The position numbers were made by a program, and so were the translations under genes. Below, piece by piece: positions 15,712-23,748 of a DNA stretch of 39,929 bases (positions are counted from its first letter, which is position 1; each line of letters opens with the position of its first letter). Location of the stretch: the NCBI GenBank assembly GCA_964655475.1, contig CAZZMO010000013.1, positions 1 to 39,929 of the forward strand, in the 5' to 3' direction. Source of the stretch: VGMA01 sp964655475 (GTDB lineage: Bacteria > Chlamydiota > Chlamydiia > Chlamydiales > VGMA01). The notes beneath the pieces are model-generated. The model saw only the letters and a list, made by a program, of their open reading frames with translations. It ran no database searches and was not told the DNA's origin.

Positions 15712-17520
15712 ATGAGTTATCGAGATATTCGCAAAATACGCAACTTTTCTATCATTGCCCACATTGATCACGGCAAGTCCACGATCGCTGATCGTCTCCT
15801 CGAATTTACCCAAACGGTATCTGCAAGAGAGATGAAAGAGCAGCTCCTCGACGATATGGATCTCGAAAGGGAACGTGGGATCACGATCAAAGCGCACCCT
15901 GTTACGATGAACTACACCGCTGATGATGGAGAAACCTACCAGATCAACTTCATTGACACACCTGGACACGTCGATTTTTCTTACGAAGTATCGAGATCAC
16001 TTGCCGCTTGCGATGGAGCCCTTCTTGTGGTCGATTCTGTGCAAGGAGTACAAGCCCAAACGCTTGCAAATGTCCATTTAGCGATTGATCGAGGCCTAGA
16101 GCTCATTGTGGTGATCAACAAGATAGATCTCCCTGCTGCAAACCCTGAAGAGGTAAAGAAGCAGATCCACGATGTAATTGGAATCGATGCAAGTCATGCC
16201 ATTTTAGCCTCAGCAAAACAAGGGATTGGAATCAAGAACATCCTTGAAGAGATTGTTGTTCTCTGCCCTCCCCCAAAGAAGCCAGAAGATGAAATCTTGA
16301 GAGCGTTGATTTTCGACTCTCACTACGACACCTACCGAGGGGTCATGACCTATGTACGGATCATGAGTGGCAAAATTGAGAAAAAGACTCCGATCCTCTG
16401 TATGGCAACAGGTAAAACCTTCGAGGTTCTCGAAGTGGGCGTCTTCTCACCGAAAGAAAAACCTGTCGATTTTCTAGGCCCAGGAGAAGTGGGCTACGTC
16501 GTTGCCAATATTAAAGAGACCTCTGATGTCAAGATTGGTGATACGATTACTCATTCAAGATACTCTGCGGAAGCTCCCTTGCCTGGATTTAAGCTTATTC
16601 GTCCTGTCGTATTTGCAGGGATTTATCCCGTCGACTCCTCTGATCTCGAAGCGCTCCAAGATGCGATGAAGAAACTCTGTCTGAACGATTCGGCACTCTA
16701 TACAGAACCTGACACCTCTCTTGTATTGGGAATCGGGTTCCGCTGTGGCTTTTTAGGTCTTCTCCACCTCGAAATTGTCTTTGAAAGGCTCCAAAGGGAG
16801 TTCGATCTCGACATCATCACTACATCACCTAGCGTTTCTTACCGAGTCCACTTGGCAAACGGAGAAATGGTGAGTGTCGATAACCCCACTCACTTTCCTG
16901 ACCCATCGAGGATTGACTACATTGAAGAGCCTTGGGTCATGTGTAATATTTTGACCCCAACTGATTATTTGGGCCCTATCATGAGCCTTGCAAATGATAA
17001 GCGGGGACTTCTTGCGACTACAGAGACACTCGACCAGAAACGACTCTTGCTCAAGCTCCGTCTTCCACTGAACGAAATGATCGTCGATTTTAACGATAAA
17101 TTGAAATCGATCACGCAAGGGTATGCCTCTTTTGACTACGAGGCAGATCAGTATGAGAAATCTGATATCATAAAACTCGACATCAAAGTCAACGATGAGA
17201 TGGTCGATGCCTTCTCTTGCCTCGTTCACAGAACGAAGGCAGAGTACAAAGGAAGGCTTATCTGTAAAAAACTTCTTGAAGTAATCCCCAAGCAGCAGTT
17301 CAAAGTGCCTATCCAGGCAGCGATTGGGGGAAAAATCATCGCCAGGGAGACCATTGCGGCCCTCTCTAAAAACGTCACAGCCAAGTGCTACGGTGGTGAC
17401 ATTACCCGAAAAAGAAAGCTCTGGGAAAAGCAGAAAGAGGGTAAAAAGAAGATGAAGGAAATTGGTAAAGTAAATATTCCACAATCTGCTTTTATCACTG
17501 TATTAAAAGAAACAGATTAA
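15712..17520 (+). CDS. lepA: Elongation factor 4 (LepA) GTPase
   Basis: Ribosome-associated translational GTPase of 602 residues, the usual length. G1 AHIDHGKST is at residues 16-24, G3 is DTPGHVDFSYEVSRSL, G4 is NKIDLPAA, and the LepA-specific C-terminal domain is present: KCYGGDITRKRKLWEKQKEGKKKMKEIGKVNIPQ. In other bacteria it acts in initiation or back-translocation and ribosome assembly. It starts about 50 nt after the npt1 terminator and so should have its own promoter. In C. trachomatis lepA is followed by gnd; here six kilobases of accessory sequence intervene. Confidence 0.97.
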   Translation: MSYRDIRKIRNFSIIAHIDHGKSTIADRLLEFTQTVSAREMKEQLLDDMDLERERGITIKAHPVTMNYTADDGETYQINFIDTPGHVDFSYEVSRSLAACDGALLVVDSVQGVQAQTLANVHLAIDRGLELIVVINKIDLPAANPEEVKKQIHDVIGIDASHAILASAKQGIGIKNILEEIVVLCPPPKKPEDEILRALIFDSHYDTYRGVMTYVRIMSGKIEKKTPILCMATGKTFEVLEVGVFSPKEKPVDFLGPGEVGYVVANIKETSDVKIGDTITHSRYSAEAPLPGFKLIRPVVFAGIYPVDSSDLEALQDAMKKLCLNDSALYTEPDTSLVLGIGFRCGFLGLLHLEIVFERLQREFDLDIITTSPSVSYRVHLANGEMVSVDNPTHFPDPSRIDYIEEPWVMCNILTPTDYLGPIMSLANDKRGLLATTETLDQKRLLLKLRLPLNEMIVDFNDKLKSITQGYASFDYEADQYEKSDIIKLDIKVNDEMVDAFSCLVHRTKAEYKGRLICKKLLEVIPKQQFKVPIQAAIGGKIIARETIAALSKNVTAKCYGGDITRKRKLWEKQKEGKKKMKEIGKVNIPQSAFITVLKETD

Positions 17521-17533
17521 TTATAATTAGTTT

Positions 17534-18508
17534 ATGGAAAATCCGTTTTCTTTTATTAAAGATGATGCTCCTAAAAAGAGTGTCAGATCGACTCGTCGCC
17601 AATCGATTCGCCAAATGAAATATGCATCTCTCTATCAAAAAAATATCACTGCCTGTGTAACAGAAGTCCTTCAAAAAAAATATGTAGGAAAATTGGGTGC
17701 TCATTGGACCTTCCCTTCTGACCACCTCCCCGTCGGAGCAGAAATAGAAAATTTTAGAGTCGCAAGCTGGAACATCCTCAACGAAGCTTACCTTTTTTGG
17801 ATTGCAAGAGATGCTCAAGGGCTCGCCTCCTCTCTCATGCTCAAGCCTAAAAACCGGGTAAGGGGGGAGCTCATCATTCAAATATCCCTTTCGATGATGG
17901 AACATCCAACACATCCAAAGCAGCTTCTCGCACTGCAAGAATGCTCCCCACTCTTTTTATCTGCCCTCGAAGATACTCTCCCCGCCCACTTCGATCTCAT
18001 CTATAGACACGAAGAGGGGGTCCAAAATCTCCTAGCGATTCTCTACGATAAAAGACATTTTACTTATCAATCAGTCTCTTACACCTTCCCCTTTTCAACT
18101 GATCCTAATAAAGAGGTGATGACGCTCGTTTTATCTCATGGAGGAAAAGAATTTCGATTTGTCAATGTTCACATCCCAGGAGACCCTGCCTCCCCTGCTC
18201 GTTTTGAATTTGTGGAACATATAAACCAAGGGGCTCAGAAAAACATGGTCATTTTGGGTGATATGAATTTTACTGAGTGGGAAATGAACGACGCCTTCAT
18301 CAGAAGGACTGAAAATTTCAAAAGGTGTGAAAATGGATACCCAACAAATGTAGGATGTGACCTCTACGCAAAGCAGATCGATCACATCTATACTGAAAGG
18401 GACCTAAAGATATCTCCCCTCTTACCAGAAGAGGTCCTATTATCTCTAAAGCCCCACGTCGAACTTATAACTGCTGAACAGAGTAATCAAGGTCTTTCAC
18501 TACTTTAA
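17534..18508 (+). CDS. Endonuclease/exonuclease/phosphatase-fold protein
   Basis: 324-residue protein. Residues 75-312 carry the ordered motifs of the EEP (DNase I/CCR4/inositol phosphatase) fold: N80 in ASWNIL, E136 in ALQEC, H213 in FVNVHIPGD, D243 and N245 in ILGDMNF, D283-H284 in QIDHIYTE, and H308 in KPHVEL. The usual terminal S-D-H is K-P-H here, so the Asp is lost although the His is kept. The first 70 residues are basic and Ser-rich with no signal peptide. EEP enzymes cut nucleic acids, mRNA tails or phosphoinositides/sphingomyelin; nothing here picks one. It starts 14 nt after lepA and may be co-transcribed; its TAA overlaps the stop of the convergent downstream gene by 4 nt. An effector role is possible from context only. 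Confidence 0.75.
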   Translation: MENPFSFIKDDAPKKSVRSTRRQSIRQMKYASLYQKNITACVTEVLQKKYVGKLGAHWTFPSDHLPVGAEIENFRVASWNILNEAYLFWIARDAQGLASSLMLKPKNRVRGELIIQISLSMMEHPTHPKQLLALQECSPLFLSALEDTLPAHFDLIYRHEEGVQNLLAILYDKRHFTYQSVSYTFPFSTDPNKEVMTLVLSHGGKEFRFVNVHIPGDPASPARFEFVEHINQGAQKNMVILGDMNFTEWEMNDAFIRRTENFKRCENGYPTNVGCDLYAKQIDHIYTERDLKISPLLPEEVLLSLKPHVELITAEQSNQGLSLL

Positions 18509-20604
18509 AACACGGCTTTTTCACTTTCGTGTCTTCCCTCATTAGGAAGAGCGTTCTCCGCTAATTTAAACAATCCCGTCTTCACCATGTAGTAGTAGAT
18601 AGCGCGCTCATTAAAATGGGGAGGGGGTATATTTTCATATTCCTCTAAATTACGTAGCCTTTCTTTGTACTCTTCACTGGCTAACAAGTCGAGGTTTGAT
18701 TCGATTTCAAGCCCTTGGCTAGTATACCAGGTACAGATATCTAAATAGAGCCCTCTGAATAATGATGGAACTACACTTGTCAAATCTTCCATTAACAAAG
18801 CCATCGGCTTATAATGCTCTTCCACTTTCCTTTTTACAGGCTCTACAGCAGATCTTCTAATAAGAAAAGGATCGTTAGCTCCAAAGTAGTGTGCCTCGGC
18901 CTTATCTGTCGTCCATTTGAGCTCTTTTCTAATGACATATTCTAATTCCACCTCTTCCCTAATATCAGGTTGTGCATCAACGAGCGTTTTTATATCTTGT
19001 TGAGTAAAGAGCTCATGAGAATATGAACGGCCAATAAAAAAATCATCGGGCAGGTTTGCAAGATCCACATTTGTCCTTCTGGCAAGATCTTCTATGGCCG
19101 CTTGATACATACGAGCATGATATCCCTGGCAAAACTTCTTCACTCTCAAGAGAGCTTGCTTTTCAATCGTTTCTCGAATCATGGTAGTACGCATTGTTTC
19201 CATAGCAATCGCAAAAAGGGAATCTTTGACACTGGGTAGTCCTGTCTTTTCTAAAAGTGCCGGATGCAACGATAAACACTCTGACAAAATGGTCCTCAAT
19301 CCTGCCATTCTGTTATACCCACAACCTGCACTCAACGCCTCTTGCGTGTTTTGCATAATGGTTTGAAACTGGCTGTAGTATTGAGGTAATTTTTCTTCTG
19401 CATTCATGATATCTCGATAAGCTTCTAACAACCTCAGCAGTGTGATTAAGTACTGCATAGCCTTCTTATCATCCCATGTATCAAGTACTCTTCTATGTAT
19501 TTCCTCGTTGATTGCACGGCGAATCGCTTCCCCTTCTTCTCCTCGGAAATCAGGTACGCTCCCTATCCTTGCTTCTCCATATTGTTTCCAAGATTGACCT
19601 ATAGGCGGCTCTATTTCCATAAAGTTAGCAAAGATCTCTTCTAATAAACGACACTTAGATGGATCGATTTCGAGAGCTCCATGGAAATTCATCCAAAACT
19701 CTTGATATGCTTCCCGCCCCCTTTTTTGCAGCTCTCTTTCTCCTTTCATCGTCTGCATCATATGATTTCTATTGGTGTTTAGACCCATCATACGATCATC
19801 AATTTCCTTTTCTATAGCTGGATCTTTTGTAACAGATGATCGATTCTGAATATAATTGATGAACTGAGCTATTTTCTCATCGATCGTGCGATCAATCCTC
19901 AAAGGATGATCCGAGACTGGTCGAGGTTCTTCAGTTCCTTTTAATGCTTTTTTAGCTACCTCTTGGTCCTCTTTTGTTGGAGGAACTAATTCTTCAGCAG
20001 CTGCATTTGCTTGCACCATGCCAAGGACCATTTGTAAGAGAACATCATCGAACTGATCAGTCTGATACATATGCCGATACATCATGAGAATAACTGGTAT
20101 ATTTGCAGGATTCGGTCCATTCATTCTGACAAACATGAGTGGCACATGATGAGGTGGCTGTCCCTCTTCCTCCTCATCATCATCTATATCGCTATGAACA
20201 TCTAGATGTGGATCGTGAACACCTCCTCCTGCATGGGGAACCATAGGGCCTCTTGAAGGAAGAGCATGTATTGGCAATACTTCAATGGACCTCTCTCCAA
20301 GAGGTCTCTCTTCATCTATAAATCTATCTTCTAGATAACCCTCTGGGCTGATTCTTCTTGCCGGAAATACTGCCTCTATATAGTCTCCTACAATCCATGA
20401 AAAAAATGGCTTTACTCCAACGATGATCATTGTTAATAATGAAACCGGTGCAAAAATGATTGCTAAGGCAAAGCGAGCAATCCTCCCCACCACATGGAGA
20501 AAATCAAAACGGTTAATATCATTCAACGTAGATTCTTCTGAATAAAGTATATTAACCCCATGCAGTTGAGGTATTAATAAAGTATTTGGACTAACAGCGA
20601 GCAT
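18505..20604 (-). CDS. Large membrane-tethered protein, NEL-like C-terminus (paralogue A)
   Basis: 699-residue protein with a close relative immediately upstream. Residues about 35-66 form a hydrophobic segment (GRIARFALAIIFAPVSLLTM, IIVG...FSWIV), possibly a hairpin. An acidic/His stretch follows near 145-165 (DIDDDEEEE). From about residue 305 to the end it aligns by eye with paralogue B. Within this part the order of features resembles the NEL E3-ligase domain of IpaH/SspH: a helix pair, a Cys (C428 in AGCGYNR), LFAIAMETMRTTMIRETIEKQ, then REEVELEYVIRKELKW and an acidic-hydrophobic tail. NEL enzymes use a C-x-D-R motif; here it would be C-G-Y-N-R, so activity is uncertain. ATG at 20604 with AGGTGA 8-9 nt upstream. 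The NEL assignment is inference; an uncharacterised chlamydial family is the alternative. Confidence 0.6.
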   Translation of the reverse strand: MLAVSPNTLLIPQLHGVNILYSEESTLNDINRFDFLHVVGRIARFALAIIFAPVSLLTMIIVGVKPFFSWIVGDYIEAVFPARRISPEGYLEDRFIDEERPLGERSIEVLPIHALPSRGPMVPHAGGGVHDPHLDVHSDIDDDEEEEGQPPHHVPLMFVRMNGPNPANIPVILMMYRHMYQTDQFDDVLLQMVLGMVQANAAAEELVPPTKEDQEVAKKALKGTEEPRPVSDHPLRIDRTIDEKIAQFINYIQNRSSVTKDPAIEKEIDDRMMGLNTNRNHMMQTMKGERELQKRGREAYQEFWMNFHGALEIDPSKCRLLEEIFANFMEIEPPIGQSWKQYGEARIGSVPDFRGEEGEAIRRAINEEIHRRVLDTWDDKKAMQYLITLLRLLEAYRDIMNAEEKLPQYYSQFQTIMQNTQEALSAGCGYNRMAGLRTILSECLSLHPALLEKTGLPSVKDSLFAIAMETMRTTMIRETIEKQALLRVKKFCQGYHARMYQAAIEDLARRTNVDLANLPDDFFIGRSYSHELFTQQDIKTLVDAQPDIREEVELEYVIRKELKWTTDKAEAHYFGANDPFLIRRSAVEPVKRKVEEHYKPMALLMEDLTSVVPSLFRGLYLDICTWYTSQGLEIESNLDLLASEEYKERLRNLEEYENIPPPHFNERAIYYYMVKTGLFKLAENALPNEGRHESEKAVF

Positions 20605-20681
20605 CTTTTTTTCACCTGATATAATATTTTTAGGAATATTTTATCATCTTTATATAAAACTAACAATTTAAAACAAATCTC

Positions 20682-22814
20682 TTACTCTACAAGAATAAAA
20701 AGCCCATGCCGAATCATAAAATAGTAAATCGCACTGGCACTGAAATGGGGAGGAAACTCTGAAGCTCGGTCAAATGAGATAGATCTAAGATCTTCATGGG
20801 CGAGTAGATCAACATTTTCTCGAAACCCGAGCCCTTCCTCTTCATACCATCTTCCGATTTCACTATATAAAGAGCGATTTTCTGGATAAGGACTTGTTAA
20901 ATCTCTTAATAGCAAATCAAGTGGATGGTAAATATTTTTTACAGCAGCCACAACAGGACCCACCGCTTTCTGACGAATAATATTGGGATCTTCTGCTCCA
21001 AAAAAGTGAGCCTTTCCTTGATCCGTCGTCCATTTGAGAGTTTGTCTTACGACAAACTCGAGCTCTACTTCTTCTTTGAGATCAGGCTGGGCTTCTCTAA
21101 AAACTTTGATTTCTTTCATAGAAAATTCTTGATCTTCTTTTTGCATGAGGAGTTTAGAGAGATCATCATTGATTTGAATAAAACATTCTTTTGTAAGATC
21201 TTGTAATTCAGAAGATTCCATAAGTGGGTGAAATGCTTTACAAAAATTTCTAACTCTCAAGTCTGCTTGGTGAGCAATTTCGCTCCGAATGAGCTGAGTA
21301 CGAATGTTCTCTAAACTGATCGCAAAGATCGCATCTACTGCTGAAGAAATCCCCGTTTTTTCTAGTAGTGCTGGATGAAGTGATAAGCTTTCTGTCAGTA
21401 TGGTCCTTAGTCCAGCAATCCGATTGTACCCACACCCAGCTGCAAGGACTTCCAATACATTCCTCATGATGTAGTTGAACTTCTCATCATAAGTAGAAAG
21501 TTGATCTTCTCTCTCCATGATCTGCCGATATTCTTGCAAAAGGTTGAAAAGAATTACTAAAAATTGACGCGCCTTAATATCAGCGAATCCATAATGCATT
21601 TTCCCTTGTAATACATTCAGTAGACTTCTCTTGATCGCCCCATCTTGAAAATCTCTTGCTGCTTGAACTTTTTGGAGGGCAATCTCTGCCCAATTTTCCT
21701 CTGATCGGCGCTCTTCTTCAAAGAATTTCTCAAAGATATCTTCAAAAAGGATAAACTTAGCAAGAGGGATCTCCACTACTCCAATTAGCTCATGGCAGCT
21801 AGATAAAAACCGATCCCTAGCCTTTAGTTGTCTCTCAAATTCCTCTCTGATTTCATTAACGATGGTCTCTCGAGAGATTCCTCCCCTACCCACCATTCGA
21901 CAAGAGATCATCTCTTCAACCACCTCTCGATCTAAAGAATCGTTTAAAAAACCTTTTAATCGCTCTGAAGTCGCTTTGTTCTCCACACATGAAATCGTTA
22001 TCTCTTTCTCTACAACAGCTCCCCTGATACTCTCTAAGACTTCTCTCTTCTCATCCACTGAAGGGGGTTCAAGATGATATCTCACCTCTTCTTCTTCAAA
22101 CTCTAAATCAACAATTTCTACCCCTCTTTCTATTAAAAGCATCTCCAGTTCCCTATCGCACTGAGCATATACTTCATCTGCCATTCTCTGATAAGCCGCT
22201 CGCTCTTCTTCTAATAGACTCTCTCTTTCATCTCTTAATGCAAAATAGGCCTCACGATTTTTGCTATCACTCTTCCTTGAAGTCTCTAAATCCTTCCAAG
22301 CTGTTAACTCTTCTTGAATCGTGTGCGCTCTATCTTCGATAGCGACAAACCATGCACCTAGTGCATCCTTTACAGCCTGGTCATTTTCAGGATCCTTCCA
22401 CCAAAATTCCAGTTCTCTGAAAGCTACCTTAGACTTTGCCTCTATTTCTCTCTTCCACCCATCGATTGCTTCTCTCAATCGAGGCGCTATTTCAGGATCC
22501 CCTACGCACTCCTCCACATTTCCTGGATTTTCTATTTCAATAGGAGAAGCAGAGTCCATCCCTTTTGCTCTGATAGGAAGATATTGTGGAAGCACTTCTC
22601 TGCCCATGAGCCAATTTCCAAAAGATTCGCAACCCACGATCGGTAAAATAATGAGTGAAATAGGAAAAAAGATGATGACCAGGGCAAAGCGACCTATAAG
22701 GGCTGCTACTTCAAGCCAGGAAGGTTCTAAAGAAGAGGTAGAGTGGATCGTTTGATCCACAGTTGCTTGAAAAGCACTTACTACTGACGGATAATGTAAA
22801 TTACTTGAAATCAC
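20682..22814 (-). CDS. Large membrane-tethered protein, NEL-like C-terminus (paralogue B)
   Basis: 710 residues, 77 nt upstream of paralogue A. The N-terminal hydrophobic segment (about 36-70) has the same pattern as A, with GRFALVIIFFPISLIILPIVG. The middle (about 100-300) is Glu/Arg-rich and probably helical or coiled, and is not shared in detail with A. From about 335 on it aligns with A; strongest identity is around AGCGYNRIAGLRTIL (C461), SLSLHPALLEKTG, LKWTTD and FFGAEDP. Two cysteines, C461 and C525 (RVRNFC), are the ones kept in both proteins. The start is GTG at 22814 with no convincing ribosome site; no ATG lies in frame nearby. Tandem position and divergence suggest an old duplication. 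E3-ligase-like function is inferred as for A. Confidence 0.58.
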   Translation of the reverse strand: MISSNLHYPSVVSAFQATVDQTIHSTSSLEPSWLEVAALIGRFALVIIFFPISLIILPIVGCESFGNWLMGREVLPQYLPIRAKGMDSASPIEIENPGNVEECVGDPEIAPRLREAIDGWKREIEAKSKVAFRELEFWWKDPENDQAVKDALGAWFVAIEDRAHTIQEELTAWKDLETSRKSDSKNREAYFALRDERESLLEEERAAYQRMADEVYAQCDRELEMLLIERGVEIVDLEFEEEEVRYHLEPPSVDEKREVLESIRGAVVEKEITISCVENKATSERLKGFLNDSLDREVVEEMISCRMVGRGGISRETIVNEIREEFERQLKARDRFLSSCHELIGVVEIPLAKFILFEDIFEKFFEEERRSEENWAEIALQKVQAARDFQDGAIKRSLLNVLQGKMHYGFADIKARQFLVILFNLLQEYRQIMEREDQLSTYDEKFNYIMRNVLEVLAAGCGYNRIAGLRTILTESLSLHPALLEKTGISSAVDAIFAISLENIRTQLIRSEIAHQADLRVRNFCKAFHPLMESSELQDLTKECFIQINDDLSKLLMQKEDQEFSMKEIKVFREAQPDLKEEVELEFVVRQTLKWTTDQGKAHFFGAEDPNIIRQKAVGPVVAAVKNIYHPLDLLLRDLTSPYPENRSLYSEIGRWYEEEGLGFRENVDLLAHEDLRSISFDRASEFPPHFSASAIYYFMIRHGLFILVE

Positions 22815-22962
22815 ACATTAACAGGAATAATTATTGATAAAATAAAATGAATTTTATCACTTTATATCTTAAAAAACATTAATAAAATAAGAAACTGCCA
22901 TCTTTTAAAATAGAAAGCTGACAAAAAATGATTTTTTAATCTTCCTTCTGGAGATCAGTAAT

Positions 22963-23091
22963 TCAGCTTTCTTGTAGCCACTCAATAATCTGCTCGTGGG
23001 TTTCAGGATGGAAAAGCAGCCGCAGGTGCCCTTCTGGAACAATCTTGCAATAGCTGGAATTGAGAACTTCCAGTAAAAAACTTTGGAAATA
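22963..23091 (-). pseudogene. C-terminal relic of a possible alpha/beta hydrolase
   Basis: A minus-strand frame opened only by an in-frame stop at 23092-23094 encodes about 42 residues that read like the end of a real protein: VPEGHLRLLFHPETHEQIIEW followed by LQES and a stop. A Gly-His followed by a helix with I-I-x-W-L resembles the catalytic-His end of alpha/beta hydrolases. The 5' part of the gene is missing, so this is a fragment. The family call is tentative. Confidence 0.4.
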
Positions 23092-23165
23092 TCACTTATT
23101 TCCAATGAGTTATGAAAAAAACAACGAAATCGCTTATTATATTTTAAAGTTGAAATTTACACTGA

Positions 23166-23284
23166 AACAACCTGAAGAATCGGTTTTTTCATCGTCAGCA
23201 CCTAAAGGATCTGAGCTTACCGCGTCTGACCTAGTCGAACCGTTAAAGCTCAGAACTCGAAAATTCCCGATTTTTCAGGTTGTT
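23166..23284. repeat. 119-bp imperfect palindrome
   Basis: AACAACCTGAAGAATCGG (23166-23183) matches the reverse complement of 23267-23284 at 17 of 18 positions. Inside, CTGAGCTT (23211-23218) and AAGCTCAG (23246-23253) form a second perfect 8-bp stem. The whole could fold as one long hairpin. It may be a small non-autonomous element (MITE-like), an RNA structure, or a degenerate insertion remnant. No target-site duplication is obvious. Confidence 0.5.
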
Positions 23285-23328
23285 CTGGTATAACATATAA
23301 AAATCATTTTTTTAAATAAGGAAAATTT

Positions 23329-23703
23329 ATGTCGTTTAGTTCTGATCTTGCATCTTGTGCAAACAAATGCGAAACTTCTGCGAAAGCATGGGCTAGCTGC
23401 GTCAAAACTAGTTGCTCTGGCTCAAATAATTTGATCAATTGTAACCAAAACTATTGCTACGATAGCTGGGTCTCTGCAAAGGATTGCATACAAAATTGTG
23501 GGTTGCAAAATGATATACCAGAGGTATGTAATAAAAATGTCAGTAAATGGCACAATTGTATAGGAGCAAATTGCGCAAATTGCGAAAATGATCAATCATG
23601 CTTTAAATCTTGTTTCCAGTCTTGTGAATCAGCGCTAAGCTCGGCTATTTTATGTATACATGCTCAGGATTGCACAGAAAATCCAAACTGCTGGGGTTAC
23701 TAA
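23329..23703 (+). CDS. Small 18-cysteine protein with repeated CX9C spacing
   Basis: 124-residue protein with 18 cysteines (about 15 percent). Spacing is regular: C10-x3-C14-x9-C24-x4-C29; C38-x4-C43-x9-C53-x3-C57; C67-x9-C77-x4-C82; C95-x3-C99-x9-C109-x5-C115. CX9C therefore occurs four times, flanked by CX3C or CX4C, and a Trp falls inside three of the four CX9C intervals (W21, W47, W74). Between cysteines the segments look helical. This resembles helical-hairpin disulphide proteins such as eukaryotic CHCH (twin CX9C) proteins in spacing, not in recognisable sequence. There is no signal peptide; the N-terminus MSFSSDLAS is Ser-rich. ATG is preceded by AAGGA. Function unknown: disulphide-linked envelope or secreted protein, or metal binding. 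Followed by a hairpin, convergent with gnd. Confidence 0.75.
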   Translation: MSFSSDLASCANKCETSAKAWASCVKTSCSGSNNLINCNQNYCYDSWVSAKDCIQNCGLQNDIPEVCNKNVSKWHNCIGANCANCENDQSCFKSCFQSCESALSSAILCIHAQDCTENPNCWGY

Positions 23704-23718
23704 CCCAATCTTTTAGGG

Positions 23719-23743
23719 GTGGAACCAGTGTATACTGGTTCCA
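23719..23743. terminator. Hairpin between the cysteine-rich gene and gnd
   Basis: TGGAACCAGT (23720-23729... arm) and ACTGGTTCCA pair over 10 bp around a GTAT loop, extendable by a G-U. It lies midway between two convergent stops (23703 and 23749), as expected for a bidirectional terminator. No clear T-run follows on either strand, so efficiency is uncertain. Confidence 0.6.
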
Positions 23744-23748
23744 TCTGA

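Larger units (their letters stand above)
22815..23328. other. 514-bp gene-poor stretch
   Basis: AT-rich near paralogue B, then a decayed gene end (22963-23091), then a long inverted repeat (23166-23284). Short open frames exist on both strands but none has a ribosome site or a recognisable product. AAGGA lies just before the cysteine-rich gene at 23329. Looks like a scar of past insertion and deletion. Confidence 0.6.

Noticed and set aside
16825..17484. 219-codon minus-strand open frame opposite lepA
   Set aside because: Antisense shadow of the conserved LepA C-terminal domain.
23060..23293. Plus-strand open frame of 77 codons before the cysteine-rich gene
   Set aside because: It runs through the inverted repeat and the gene relic, has no ribosome site and no recognisable product.
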